Below are positions 1 to 8,058 of a stretch of 64,000 bases of DNA, in pieces; positions within the stretch are counted from its first letter, which is position 1; the number at the start of each line of letters is the position of its first letter. The DNA is from Phycisphaeraceae bacterium (GTDB lineage: Bacteria; Planctomycetota; Phycisphaerae; Phycisphaerales; UBA1924). The stretch covers positions 62,001 to 126,000 of the forward strand of contig JAHBXL010000003.1 in the NCBI GenBank assembly GCA_019636495.1, given 5' to 3'. The translations under genes were made by a program, and so were the position numbers. A model generated the notes under the pieces. The model ran no database searches and was not told the DNA's origin. It was given only the letters and a program-made list of their open reading frames with translations.

Positions 1-1
1 T

Positions 2-628
2 TCGTACGATGGGCAGACCGCGGCCTTGGTTGTGCCGCAGATGTCAAACGAACGCGGGATCGTCCATTGGTGGTCTCCTGCGACGGGATACCGATCAACT
101 GGCGTGACAACCTGGGCAAGTTATCCAAACGGATACACGATGGCAATCAGTGGCGACGGGTCAGCCATCGCATGTACGCAGCGGTCATCGCCCAATGTTG
201 TGGGGCCTGTGGTGCTGGTTCGTGAGGGTGAGCCGACTCATCTGATCGGATTGCTTGACGGAGACAACTGGGCGGAGGCATGGGCGACAAGCTATGACGG
301 CACGGTTGTCGTCGGCAACTCATGGTCCCTCCAGGGACAGGCAAGACCATTCCTCTGGCGAGAAGACCTCGGGATTGTGGACTTGAACGTCTATCTCACG
401 GACCTGGGCATCGACTTGACTGGGTGGCAACTTCTTGGAACACGCGGCATCTCGGCTGATGGCACCATCATTGTGGGGCGCGGCCGTTACCTCTTGAATG
501 GACTGTGGCACGACCGCAGTTGGATTGCGACGATTCCAGTGCCTTCGACTGGCCTTGCCTGCGTGATCGCGTGGGCTACGCTCGGCCTGCGCCGCCAACG
601 TCGCAGACATTCATCAGATCAACTTTAG
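2..628 (+). CDS. HAF-repeat exported protein, C-terminal part (truncated by window edge)
   Basis: The frame is open from base 2, so this is the 3' part of a gene that enters from the left; the true start is outside the window. It contains HAF-type repeats of the form S-x-D-G-x-x-x-V-G (SYDGTVVVG mid-way, SADGTIIVG near the end), known from exported proteins of Planctomycetota and some proteobacteria. The C-terminus resembles a PEP-CTERM sorting tail: IPVPST, about 15 hydrophobic residues, then an Arg-rich end (LRRQRRRH). The next gene starts 35 bases downstream and has the same repeats and tail, so the two look like a tandem duplication. A secreted or surface role is inferred; no substrate or activity is visible. 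Confidence 0.75.
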   Translation, partial: SYDGQTAALVVPQMSNERGIVHWWSPATGYRSTGVTTWASYPNGYTMAISGDGSAIACTQRSSPNVVGPVVLVREGEPTHLIGLLDGDNWAEAWATSYDGTVVVGNSWSLQGQARPFLWREDLGIVDLNVYLTDLGIDLTGWQLLGTRGISADGTIIVGRGRYLLNGLWHDRSWIATIPVPSTGLACVIAWATLGLRRQRRRHSSDQL

Positions 629-663
629 CGAGTTTCTGATCGCGTCTTCGAGAGGAACAGCAC

Positions 664-1794
664 ATGAGGCATCTACGTGGCGCGGCGATTCTTGTTGCGG
701 CGCTTCTGCACTGGCTCTTGCCGGCCGAGTCCCCAGGAGCGGTCTTCTCCGGCATCGGGTCCTATCAATCTCCTTTCTTTGCCGAAGGCATTGGTGCCGA
801 CGGTGCAACTGTGGTCGGACTTCAGTCTGTTTTCGCTGGTTACGAGGCGGGCCTGTGGTCGTCCGACACGGGTGTCGTGAGTACGGGCGTCTCGGTCAGG
901 TACCCGACCGGCTCGTTCTCGCGGAGACTCTCCATCAGCGCGGATGGCGGCACCATCGTCGGCACGCTGCGGAACGGGGGGCCGTTCCGACTGCGGATCG
1001 GAGAATCGGTCGAGCCCATCGTGGTGCCCGGTGCCATGACTTTCACGTGGGGGATCGCGGCGAGCGGCAGTGGCGACGTCGTTGTCGGTTTCGATACCGG
1101 CGGCTTGTCCGCCTTTCGATGGACCAGCGACACCGGCCCGATCGCCTTCGGTGCACCGGAGGGAACAGTACTCGCGCGAGGGTTTGATCTCGCCGCCGAT
1201 GGTCAGCGCGCGGTTGTTGCAAGCTCTATTGCAGGCTCGGGAACGTCCCGCGTGTTCCGCGTCGGCACCGATGGATCTTCGGACGACACCACGATCACAA
1301 CGTGGGTCTCGCAGGGTGCGAACGCGTTGGCGATCAGCGGCGACGGCTTGAGCATCGCGGCCCCGGTGCGGACGCTGATGAACGAGCCCGGTCCGCTTGC
1401 GATCTGGCGGGAGGGGCTGGGCGTGGAGGTCGTCGGATTGCCTCCCGGAGCGCACTCGGTGGACGCCGCGGCGATGAGTTTTGATGGCCAGACAGTGGTC
1501 GGCGCTGCGTTGGGGTCGAGCGGTGTACGGGCCTACCTCTGGAGCGCCGATCTGGGGATCGTGGACCTTCAGACTCTCATCGTCGCATCCGGTGTGGACC
1601 TGAGCAACTGGCAACTTCAGCGGGCCACAGGCGTGTCGTCTGACGGGCTCACGATTGTCGGGCAGGGGCTGCATCGCGTGAACGGCGAGTGGTTTGACCA
1701 GAGTTGGATCGTGACCATCCCTTCTCCTTCCACTCTTGCTGTTGCCTCGGCGGTGTGCGGGCTGATCTCAGTTCGCCGCCGGCGCGCGAAGTGA
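664..1794 (+). CDS. HAF-repeat exported protein with PEP-CTERM-like tail
   Basis: 376-residue protein with an N-terminal signal peptide (roughly residues 6-26, RGAAILVAALLHWLLP core). Several HAF repeats follow, for example SADGGTIVG near residue 95, SFDGQTVVG near 270 and SSDGLTIVG near 325. The C-terminus has PSPS, a hydrophobic segment and RRRRAK, which looks like a PEP-CTERM-type sorting signal that would be processed at the envelope. The ATG is preceded by GAGAGGAA, a reasonable ribosome binding site. It is a paralogue of the truncated gene just upstream. HAF-repeat proteins probably fold as beta-propeller-like repeats, but no function is established for this one. Confidence 0.8.
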   Translation: MRHLRGAAILVAALLHWLLPAESPGAVFSGIGSYQSPFFAEGIGADGATVVGLQSVFAGYEAGLWSSDTGVVSTGVSVRYPTGSFSRRLSISADGGTIVGTLRNGGPFRLRIGESVEPIVVPGAMTFTWGIAASGSGDVVVGFDTGGLSAFRWTSDTGPIAFGAPEGTVLARGFDLAADGQRAVVASSIAGSGTSRVFRVGTDGSSDDTTITTWVSQGANALAISGDGLSIAAPVRTLMNEPGPLAIWREGLGVEVVGLPPGAHSVDAAAMSFDGQTVVGAALGSSGVRAYLWSADLGIVDLQTLIVASGVDLSNWQLQRATGVSSDGLTIVGQGLHRVNGEWFDQSWIVTIPSPSTLAVASAVCGLISVRRRRAK

Positions 1795-1882
1795 GATGAC
1801 GCCGCCGCAGGCAAGAAACCGCGCAAAGCGGTTGCGATTCTGGTGCTTGAGTGCGTGGATCAGGAAATCGACACTGTCACCC

Positions 1883-2653
1883 TCAGCCATGTGAACTGCG
1901 GGCGCGGCGAATCGCATCCACCATCGCCGCGGCGGCGCGGGCCCGGTGGCTCATCCGGTTCTTCTCTTCGCCGCTCAGTTCCGCGCCCGTCCGCTCGAAA
2001 CCCGGCGCGACCAGGAACAGCGGGTCATACCCGAACCCGTTCGTCCCCGCCGGCACCTGCGGCGGCGTGCCGATGCGGCCTTCGAATGTGCCGCGGGAAG
2101 TGGCGAGAACTTTGCATCCGGTGGGGCATGCGTCCCGCCCGGCCCCCGCGGCGGCATTCTCTGTGCCCTTTGTGTCTCTCTCCGTGCTCTTTGTGGACCC
2201 GCTCTGGCTCGGCCCCGCCAGCACCATCACGCACACAAACCGCGCTGTGCGCCGTTCCGGCGGCACGCCTTCGAGTTCCCGCAGCACCCGCGCGTTGTTC
2301 GCGGCATCCCGCTCGGCCCTGCTCATGCCGGTCTCGCGCCCATCGGTCGAGTAGTGCGATGAGATCACGCCCGGCCGCGGCGTGCCATCGGCCCGCGCGA
2401 GCGCATCGATCTCGATGCCGGAGTCATCGGCGAGGCACGCGCGGCCGGTCTGCGCGGCGTAGGACAGCGCCTTGATGGTCGCGTTGGCCTCGAAGGTCGT
2501 GCCGGTTTCTTCGGGCTCGCGCAGGCCGTCGCTTGGGAGCGATTCGCGCGGCAGATCGTTGAGGCCGATGACCGAGATTCCCGCCGCGGCGAAAATGGCG
2601 CGCAACTCCGCGACCTTATGCGGGTTGGCGGTGGCGAGGACGATGGGCTGCAC
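1883..2653 (-). CDS. rdgB: RdgB/HAM1-type non-canonical purine NTP pyrophosphatase
   Basis: Hydrolyses dITP/ITP/XTP to the monophosphate, cleaning the nucleotide pool. Family motifs are present: TANPHKVAEL at the N-terminus (the S/T-x-N-x-x-K-x-x-E substrate loop), EETGTTFEANA near residue 50, ADDSGIEIDAL near 77 (catalytic Asp), GFGYDPLF and a C-terminal SHRARA. The start is taken as GTG (VQPIVLATAN), where homology begins; upstream codons in this frame are antisense to the dehydrogenase gene. The product is 256 residues against about 200 for the family. Much of the excess is a block at about residues 149-180 (KSTERDTKGTENAA region) between the V-x-V-L-A-G-P strand and the FEGRIG strand, encoded by repeat-like DNA at about 2114-2209. 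Confidence 0.88.
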   Translation of the reverse strand: MQPIVLATANPHKVAELRAIFAAAGISVIGLNDLPRESLPSDGLREPEETGTTFEANATIKALSYAAQTGRACLADDSGIEIDALARADGTPRPGVISSHYSTDGRETGMSRAERDAANNARVLRELEGVPPERRTARFVCVMVLAGPSQSGSTKSTERDTKGTENAAAGAGRDACPTGCKVLATSRGTFEGRIGTPPQVPAGTNGFGYDPLFLVAPGFERTGAELSGEEKNRMSHRARAAAAMVDAIRRARSSHG

Positions 2654-2672
2654 GAGGAGAGCGTAGGAGGAC

Positions 2673-2803
2673 GGGTCCCGGGTCTCGGGTCTCGGGTCTC
2701 GGGTTCCGAGACGATTGATGAGCCAGCGCAAGGTAAACGGTGGCGCGCACGTCGTCACACGCGGCATCGGACCCCGAGCCCCGGAACCCGGACCCCGATC
2801 CCC
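2673..2803. repeat. GGGTCTC heptamer tract and its inverted, degraded counterpart
   Basis: Bases 2673-2710 are a run of near-identical heptamers (GGGTCCC, then GGGTCTC three times, then GGGTTCC). Bases 2771-2803 are the C-rich approximate inverse (ACCCCGAGCCCCGGAACCC). The pair sits in the divergent gap between rdgB and the aldehyde dehydrogenase gene. It could form a large imperfect hairpin and may be a decayed copy of a dispersed repeat. Confidence 0.6.
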
Positions 2804-2846
2804 TGCACGCATCGCCCACATCCCGCATCGCCGCATACCATGCCGC

Positions 2847-4397
2847 ATGTCTTCTGATCCGATCCGCGCTCTGGGCCTGACCGATGACCCGCGATTTGTC
2901 GCGCCCGAGAAACTGGGCGGCAAGTCGGCAGGTGTGCACGACGGGGTGGCCATCACCGAGAACCCGGCGACCGGCGAAGTACTCGGCGGTGTTCGGCTGG
3001 ATGGCTCCGCCGCGCTCGACCGCGCGATCAACGAGTCCATCGAGGCCTTCAAGAAGTGGCGCGAGGTCCCGGCCCCGGCCCGCGGGCAGGTGGTCCGCGC
3101 GATCGGCGAGGAGTTCCGCCGCGTCAAGGAGCCGCTGGGCGAACTGGTCAGCCTCGAGATGGGCAAGATCCGGGCCGAGGGTCTGGGCGAGGTGCAGGAG
3201 ACAATCGACATCGCCGACTACGCGGTCGGCCTGTCGCGCCAGTTGCCGGGGCAGGTGTTCCCCAGCGAGCGCGCCGGGCACCGCATGTTCGAGCAGTGGC
3301 TGCCGATCGGGCCGGTCGGGGTCATCACCGCGTTCAACTTTCCCAACGCGGTGTGGGGCTGGAACGCGATGCTCGCGGCGGTCTGCGGAGATACGACGAT
3401 CTGGAAGCCCAGCCTGCTCACGCCGCTGGTGGCGATGGCGACCAACGCCGCGGCCGAGCGCGTTGCGGCGAAAATGGGCCACGCGGGGGTCTTCAAACTG
3501 GTGATCGGGACCGATGATGCCGTGGGCAAGCCGATGGTGGCCGATCGCCGTCTGCCGCTCATCTCGGCGACGGGCTCGTGCCGCATGGGGCGGGCGGTCG
3601 GGCAGGCGGTCGCCGCGCGGCTGGGCCGCTCGCTGCTGGAACTGGGCGGCAACAACGCGGTGATCGTGCATTCCGATGCCGATCAGGAACTCGCGCTGCG
3701 GTCGACGGTGTTCGGCGCGGTCGGCACCGCGGGCCAGCGCTGCACCACCACGCGCCGCCTGCTGCTGCACGAGTCGATCGCGGAGAAGTTCACCGAGCGA
3801 CTGGTCGCGGCGTACAAGCAGGTGGCCACGCGCATCGGCGACCCGCTGAAGGAAGGCACGCTCATCGGGCCTCTGGCCAACGCCGCGGCGGTGGAGCAGT
3901 TCCTCGCGGCGGTGAAGGCCGCAAAGGCGCAGGGGGGCGAGGTGCTCTTCGGCGGCGAACGGGCGGCCCCCAACGGACTGAAGGGGCACTTCGTGCAGCC
4001 GACGATCATCCGCGCGCCGCGCAGCAACAAACTGCCGATCGCGATGGAGGAGACCTTTGCGCCGATCCTGTATGTGTTCACGTACAAGGACCTCGACGAG
4101 GCTATGGCGATGCACAACGGCGTCGACCAGGGCCTTTCTTCGGCGATCTTCACCGAGTCGATCCGGGCCAGCGAGCGGTTCCTCTCGCCGACGGGCTCGG
4201 GGAGCGATTGCGGCATCGCGAATGTGAACGCGGGCACGAGCGGGGCCGAGATCGGCGGGGCGTTCGGCGGCGAGAAGGACACGGGCGGCGGGCGCGAATC
4301 GGGCTCCGATTCGTGGAAGGCGTACATGCGCCGGCAGACGACGACCATCAACTTCGGCGGGAAGTTCGAACTTGCACAGGGGATTCGCTTTGAGTAG
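2847..4397 (+). CDS. Aldehyde dehydrogenase, ALDH7 (piperideine-6-carboxylate/aminoadipate semialdehyde) type
   Basis: NAD(P)-dependent oxidation of an aldehyde to the acid; the closest family by motif is ALDH7/antiquitin, which acts in lysine catabolism on alpha-aminoadipate semialdehyde. From the ATG at 2847 it is 516 residues, the usual length. Key residues are visible: Asn164 in the AFNFPNAVWGWN cofactor/substrate loop, Glu265 in LELGGNNAV and the nucleophile Cys299 in GTAGQRCTTTRR. The C-terminal GGAFGGEKDTGGGRESGSD block is typical of ALDH7. The frame is open further upstream, but that part is repeat-like. The stop overlaps the likely TTG start of rpiA by 8 bases, so the two are probably co-translated. 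The physiological substrate is not determined by the context. Confidence 0.9.
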   Translation: MSSDPIRALGLTDDPRFVAPEKLGGKSAGVHDGVAITENPATGEVLGGVRLDGSAALDRAINESIEAFKKWREVPAPARGQVVRAIGEEFRRVKEPLGELVSLEMGKIRAEGLGEVQETIDIADYAVGLSRQLPGQVFPSERAGHRMFEQWLPIGPVGVITAFNFPNAVWGWNAMLAAVCGDTTIWKPSLLTPLVAMATNAAAERVAAKMGHAGVFKLVIGTDDAVGKPMVADRRLPLISATGSCRMGRAVGQAVAARLGRSLLELGGNNAVIVHSDADQELALRSTVFGAVGTAGQRCTTTRRLLLHESIAEKFTERLVAAYKQVATRIGDPLKEGTLIGPLANAAAVEQFLAAVKAAKAQGGEVLFGGERAAPNGLKGHFVQPTIIRAPRSNKLPIAMEETFAPILYVFTYKDLDEAMAMHNGVDQGLSSAIFTESIRASERFLSPTGSGSDCGIANVNAGTSGAEIGGAFGGEKDTGGGRESGSDSWKAYMRRQTTTINFGGKFELAQGIRFE

Positions 4398-5091
4398 CCA
4401 ACCCAGAACCGCAGACCCGCTCGCAGAGGCCGCGATCGCCGAGATCACGTCGGGCATGATCGTGGGCTTGGGCACCGGCCGGACGGCCTCGCGCGCGATC
4501 ACCGCGCTGAGCGAACGCGTGCGGGATGAGAAACTGGATATCCGCTGCGTGCCGACAAGCCACGTGACCGAGACGCTGGCGCGCTCGCAGGGCCTGCCGC
4601 TGATCGACTTTGCGATGGAAGAAGAAGTGGACTACCTCTTCGATGGGGCCGACGAGGTGGACCCGATGCTGCGGATGATCAAGGGGGCGGGCGGCGCGAT
4701 GACGCGCGAGCGCATCGTGGCCTATGCCGCGAAGCGCCGTGTCTACATGGTGCAGGAGGCCAAGATGGTGCACCGGCTGGGCGAGCGGGCCTCGCTGCCG
4801 GTCGCCGTGCTGGCGTTCGGCCTGGCGAGCACGCGCGCCAGCCTGCGGCGGCTCGGGCTCAACGGCGTCGTCCGTCGCACCATGGACGGGCACCTGTTCC
4901 TGACCGACAACGGCTCGCTCATCATCGATGTGACGCTGACCGAGGGCCGCAGCCTCGACGAACTCGCGGCGGAGATCAACGACATCCCCGGCGTGCTCGA
5001 CCACGGCCTGTTCCTCGATGAAGCCGACGAGGTGCTGGTCGAGACGAAGGCCGGCTCGATCGAGCGGCTGCATCGCCCAATGCCCGAGTAG
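4390..5091 (+). CDS. rpiA: Ribose-5-phosphate isomerase A
   Basis: Interconverts ribose-5-phosphate and ribulose-5-phosphate in the non-oxidative pentose phosphate pathway. Family motifs: GLGTGRTASRAI near the N-terminus (phosphate loop), DGADEVDP (two catalytic/substrate Asp) and KGAGGAMTRER (catalytic Lys). I place the start at TTG 4390 because AGGGGA lies 6 bases upstream and this start overlaps the dehydrogenase stop, giving 233 residues, close to family length. A TTG at 4372 in the same frame is an alternative. Other genes of the same pathway (gnd at 30943, transaldolase at 63193) are elsewhere in the window rather than linked. Confidence 0.9.
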   Translation: MSSQPRTADPLAEAAIAEITSGMIVGLGTGRTASRAITALSERVRDEKLDIRCVPTSHVTETLARSQGLPLIDFAMEEEVDYLFDGADEVDPMLRMIKGAGGAMTRERIVAYAAKRRVYMVQEAKMVHRLGERASLPVAVLAFGLASTRASLRRLGLNGVVRRTMDGHLFLTDNGSLIIDVTLTEGRSLDELAAEINDIPGVLDHGLFLDEADEVLVETKAGSIERLHRPMPE

Positions 5092-5102
5092 ACCGTTCGT
5101 CG

Positions 5103-5600
5103 TCAGTCCATCGATACAAACGGCAGGCGCGAGAGCACGGTTTTCGCGGCGCTCGTGGTCTCGGCCGCGAGGCCCTGCGCCTCGGTGCGCATCGGCGCGG
5201 CGACGGCATCGACAAAGCGGGCCGAGCCGGCGGGCCGCAGATCGCCGAAAGCGCGGGCCAGCAGGACCGTCGGCGCTTCACCGGTTTGCGGGATCGGCGC
5301 GGCCTGGCGCGGCGCAGAGTCGGCGATCTGCGGGGCGGTCGTGTCGCTCCGCCAAAGCGATGCGCCGACGAGCAGCCCGAGCGATGCGGCGCACAGCGCG
5401 ACCGCCGCGGCGGCGGCCCAGCGCCGCGCGCTGGTCGCGATGTGGGCGGATTCGGCCCGGTTGCCGGGCGTTTGCGACACGGCGCTCATCACGCGGGCGC
5501 GGAGCGACTCGGGCGCGGGCTTCCACGGCGAACTGTCGCGCGAGCGAAGAAGCGCTTCGACGCGATCGGAGGGACGGGCGTGCTTCCCCTGGGCGTTCAT
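5103..5600 (-). CDS. Putative membrane-anchored anti-sigma factor
   Basis: 165-residue protein with one clear transmembrane helix at about residues 62-83 (AAAAAVALCAASLGLLVGASL). The N-terminal part is charged and would face the cytoplasm; the C-terminal part is a periplasmic tail of about 80 residues. Its start codon overlaps the stop of the upstream ECF sigma-factor gene by four bases (ATGA), the usual arrangement for a sigma/anti-sigma pair. No zinc-binding H-x3-C-x2-C motif is visible, so if it is an anti-sigma factor it is not the ZAS type. The assignment rests on topology and neighbourhood. Confidence 0.6.
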   Translation of the reverse strand: MNAQGKHARPSDRVEALLRSRDSSPWKPAPESLRARVMSAVSQTPGNRAESAHIATSARRWAAAAAVALCAASLGLLVGASLWRSDTTAPQIADSAPRQAAPIPQTGEAPTVLLARAFGDLRPAGSARFVDAVAAPMRTEAQGLAAETTSAAKTVLSRLPFVSMD

Positions 5601-6163
5601 GTTGATGCGTCCTTTCCACCGGACTCAATCCGGGCCAGTTCCGCCGCGAGCGTGCGCCGTGCGCGGAACAGCATGACTCGAACATTCACGCGGCTCTTCC
5701 CCAGCACGCGAGCGATTTCACCGACGGCGAGGTCCTCGGCGTAGCGGAGCCAGACGGCCGATCGCTGCTCGGGCGGGAGCACGCGGTCGGCCGCGGACCA
5801 GAGCGCGACGGCCAGCGGGTCGGGTCCATCCGCCGGTGCGCTGTTGCGAGGGTCCGCGGGTTCGACGGCCGGCGGGCCCACCTCCGGCAGGCGACGCGTC
5901 CGCGCATGCGTCGCGGCCAGGCGCGTGCCGATGGTGTAGAGCCACGTCGAGAACCGCATGCCGGGCCGGTAGGTGTGCAGTTTGGTCCACGCGCGGATGA
6001 ACGTCTCCTGCGCCAGGTCCTCGGCATCGGCTTCGGTGCGGGCGCGCCGACGGAGAAAGTTGAACAGGCGCGTCGCGTAGCGGCTCACGAGCAACGAGTA
6101 GGCGTCGGCATTGCCTTCGCGCGCTGCCGCGGCGAGTTCCTCATCGGTCGGGATGCGCAGCAC
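5597..6163 (-). CDS. ECF-type RNA polymerase sigma factor
   Basis: 188-residue sigma-70 family protein. Region 2 is at about residues 22-90 (ANLYSLL-like core, DAEDLAQETFIRAW, then RFSTWLYTIGTRLA), and region 4 is at about 125-180 (LPPEQRSAVWLRYAEDLAVGEIARVL followed by a KSRVNVRVMLFRARR recognition helix). These direct RNA polymerase to an extracytoplasmic-function promoter set. The start is GTG at 6163 (MLRIPTDEELA). It is followed immediately by a single-pass membrane protein that overlaps by ATGA, the likely anti-sigma partner. The stimulus and regulon cannot be read from the sequence. Confidence 0.9.
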   Translation of the reverse strand: MLRIPTDEELAAAAREGNADAYSLLVSRYATRLFNFLRRRARTEADAEDLAQETFIRAWTKLHTYRPGMRFSTWLYTIGTRLAATHARTRRLPEVGPPAVEPADPRNSAPADGPDPLAVALWSAADRVLPPEQRSAVWLRYAEDLAVGEIARVLGKSRVNVRVMLFRARRTLAAELARIESGGKDAST

Positions 6164-6243
6164 GCCGGCCAGAGGCGCGACATTGCACGCGCGGCCGCCG
6201 GGGCCCGCGGGAGATGCCGACGAGGCTGGAACAACGAGCCGGC

Positions 6244-7245
6244 TCAGGGCGCATTCTCCTTGGAGGCGCCGGCCGCGTTGGCCTTCTCGCGCGCCCTGAT
6301 GGTCGAGTCAATCGCCTCGACGACCTGCTTGGCTGCGAAGCGAATGCCGACCTTGAGTTGGCGATCTTGCGGCTCGACGCGGATCGCCGCGAGCACGCCG
6401 CTGACGGGCGCGAGGTCGGCATTGTTCTTGGTGATCATCCGGCCCAGGGCGAGCAGCCCCTGCGCCACCTGCGACATGTTCTGGGCGTCCTCGGCGCTGG
6501 CGGTGTGGAACTGCGCATCGCCGTAGACCTCGCCGCCTCGCTCGCCGACATCCAGTTGCACGCCGCCGACCTGGCCGAGCAGCGCGCTGGCGTTGGGGTC
6601 GGGGTTATCGCGGATGTTGCGTGGCAACTCAGCGGCGCGGATGAAGAGGATCGAGCCGGAGTTGGGGTCTCCCGCCAGCGGCGAGCCGGCGCCGACACGC
6701 GCGAGGCTCGAACGGTCGCCCGATGCGACCTTGACCGCGTCGGTCACGGTGCGCCAGTCGTCGGACATGAACACGACGCGCGCATCGGGCGCTTCGCCCG
6801 ATCGCGCGTGCCAGTACTGCGTCTTGCCCTTGTCGTCGAAGGCGATCAGCGAGTGCCCGTCAACCGTCATGGTGCGCGTCGCCGGATCGGCCCGGAGCAT
6901 GTCCATCAACTGCTCGACGGCCGACGTCGTGCTCGCGACCACGACCGCGTTCTCCGGGTCGTCGTCGGTGTCGTAGATGGTGACGCTCTTGATGTCCTTG
7001 AACGGGTCGATGCCCAGGGCGCGAAGGCCGTCCATCCCGTCGAGCCCCAGACGGCTGCGATTCGTGACCACGTACTGGCCAAGCGTCGAGTTCACCGCCG
7101 CCTCGGCGTCGACGTGGACGTACCACGTCGCGTTCGCTGCGATCCAGTTCTTGTTCACCGGACCGGCCGCGGCCGCGCCGCAGACCGCCACGCCCGCGAC
7201 TGCCGCGAAGATCGTGCTGCCCGGAGTCCGACGCGATGTGGCCAT
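6244..7245 (-). CDS. Exported protein of unknown function
   Basis: 333 residues from the ATG at 7245 (MATSRRTPGS). A signal peptide is evident at about residues 10-27 (STIFAAVAGVAVCGAAAAG). The mature part begins with WIAANATWYVHVDAEAA, a pattern I associate with uncharacterised planctomycete exported proteins, and has no catalytic motif I recognise. The C-terminus is Ala/Lys-rich. Divisions of charge and hydrophobicity suggest one soluble alpha/beta domain. It lies between the sigma factor gene and the Fur-type regulator on the same strand, with gaps of about 70-80 bases, so it may be a separate transcription unit. No function is claimed. Confidence 0.65.
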   Translation of the reverse strand: MATSRRTPGSTIFAAVAGVAVCGAAAAGPVNKNWIAANATWYVHVDAEAAVNSTLGQYVVTNRSRLGLDGMDGLRALGIDPFKDIKSVTIYDTDDDPENAVVVASTTSAVEQLMDMLRADPATRTMTVDGHSLIAFDDKGKTQYWHARSGEAPDARVVFMSDDWRTVTDAVKVASGDRSSLARVGAGSPLAGDPNSGSILFIRAAELPRNIRDNPDPNASALLGQVGGVQLDVGERGGEVYGDAQFHTASAEDAQNMSQVAQGLLALGRMITKNNADLAPVSGVLAAIRVEPQDRQLKVGIRFAAKQVVEAIDSTIRAREKANAAGASKENAP

Positions 7246-7312
7246 GGCTTTGCTCCCGCTTTGGTTCGCCCGCACGCCCGTGTCTGTTCTACGCGCATCG
7301 GCACCGGTCTGG

Positions 7313-8029
7313 TTACGCGGCCGGCCGGGGCGGCGGCTGCGGCGGCCGCCGAAAGGCCGCGATGGGGATGGTCTTGCCAGCCCGTGTCGGCCGCGCGGGC
7401 TTCCGTGCCGGCTTCTGAGGCGCGGATTCCCGGGGCGCGGGGCGGGAGTCGGGCTCGCACTCGCCGCAGGTGCCGCGGAGCAGAACATCCTGCTGGCGTA
7501 TGCGCGGGGCGGGTCGGAGTGGGGGTCGCTGGTCCCTGGGTTTGAGCACGATCTCGGTGTCGTCCATGCACTCCACCTTCCCGCAACTCTCGCACAGAAA
7601 GTGCGGGTGGCCAGCCTTGTCGGCGTCATGCGTGGGGATTACCGCCGCGGCGGCGGGGTGGGCGCAGTTCTCGGACGGTCCGCAGTCGCACGACTTGGCG
7701 GCGATGGGCACGTGGGCCGCGTGGTCGCCGGCGAGGCCGAATCGAAAGACCCGGTCGCCGGGGTCGACCTTGTGGGCGATCCCCGCGTCGACCAGCGCGT
7801 TCAGGGTGCGGTAGACGGTGACGCGATCGGGCTTGCTGCCGCGGCCGGGGCTCTTCCCGCCGCGAGCCCTTGCCAGCCCGTCGATGATCTGATCGGCTGT
7901 GAGCGCCGCATGGGCCTGGCACAGCGAACGAAGCACCCCGAGCCGCACCGGCGTCACTCGGAGGCCCGCAGCGCGCAACAGCGCGCCGTGGTCGTGGTCG
8001 TGCTGGGTGGGATGGGGCGGAGGGGGCAT
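7313..8029 (-). CDS. Fur-family metal-responsive regulator with long C-terminal extension
   Basis: The N-terminal winged-helix part reads AGLRVTPVRLGVLRSLC...LTADQIIDGL...RVTVYRTLNALVDAGI, the Fur DNA-binding signature. The dimerisation/metal part has HPHFLCESCGKVECMDD, giving a C-x-x-C zinc site. Two features are unusual. The N-terminus is His-rich (HPTQHDHDHG), and after the normal Fur end there is a Pro/Arg/Lys-rich tail of about 60 residues with another C-x-x-C (TCGEC). A Cys-rich loop (CDCGPSENC) is also inserted before the metal motif. ATG 8029 is preferred; TTG 8038 is in frame. Which metal it senses (Fe, Zn, peroxide via PerR) cannot be decided here. Confidence 0.82.
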   Translation of the reverse strand: MPPPPHPTQHDHDHGALLRAAGLRVTPVRLGVLRSLCQAHAALTADQIIDGLARARGGKSPGRGSKPDRVTVYRTLNALVDAGIAHKVDPGDRVFRFGLAGDHAAHVPIAAKSCDCGPSENCAHPAAAAVIPTHDADKAGHPHFLCESCGKVECMDDTEIVLKPRDQRPPLRPAPRIRQQDVLLRGTCGECEPDSRPAPRESAPQKPARKPARPTRAGKTIPIAAFRRPPQPPPRPAA

Positions 8030-8058
8030 CGCACTCAATTATGGCCGCGCCACTGGGC

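Noticed and set aside
2673..2710. Tandem heptamers considered as a CRISPR-like array
   Set aside because: Units are 7 bases with no spacers; a simple tandem/inverted repeat.
2616..4502. Long open frame antisense to the aldehyde dehydrogenase
   Set aside because: Shadow frame; the sense strand encodes an intact ALDH7-type protein.
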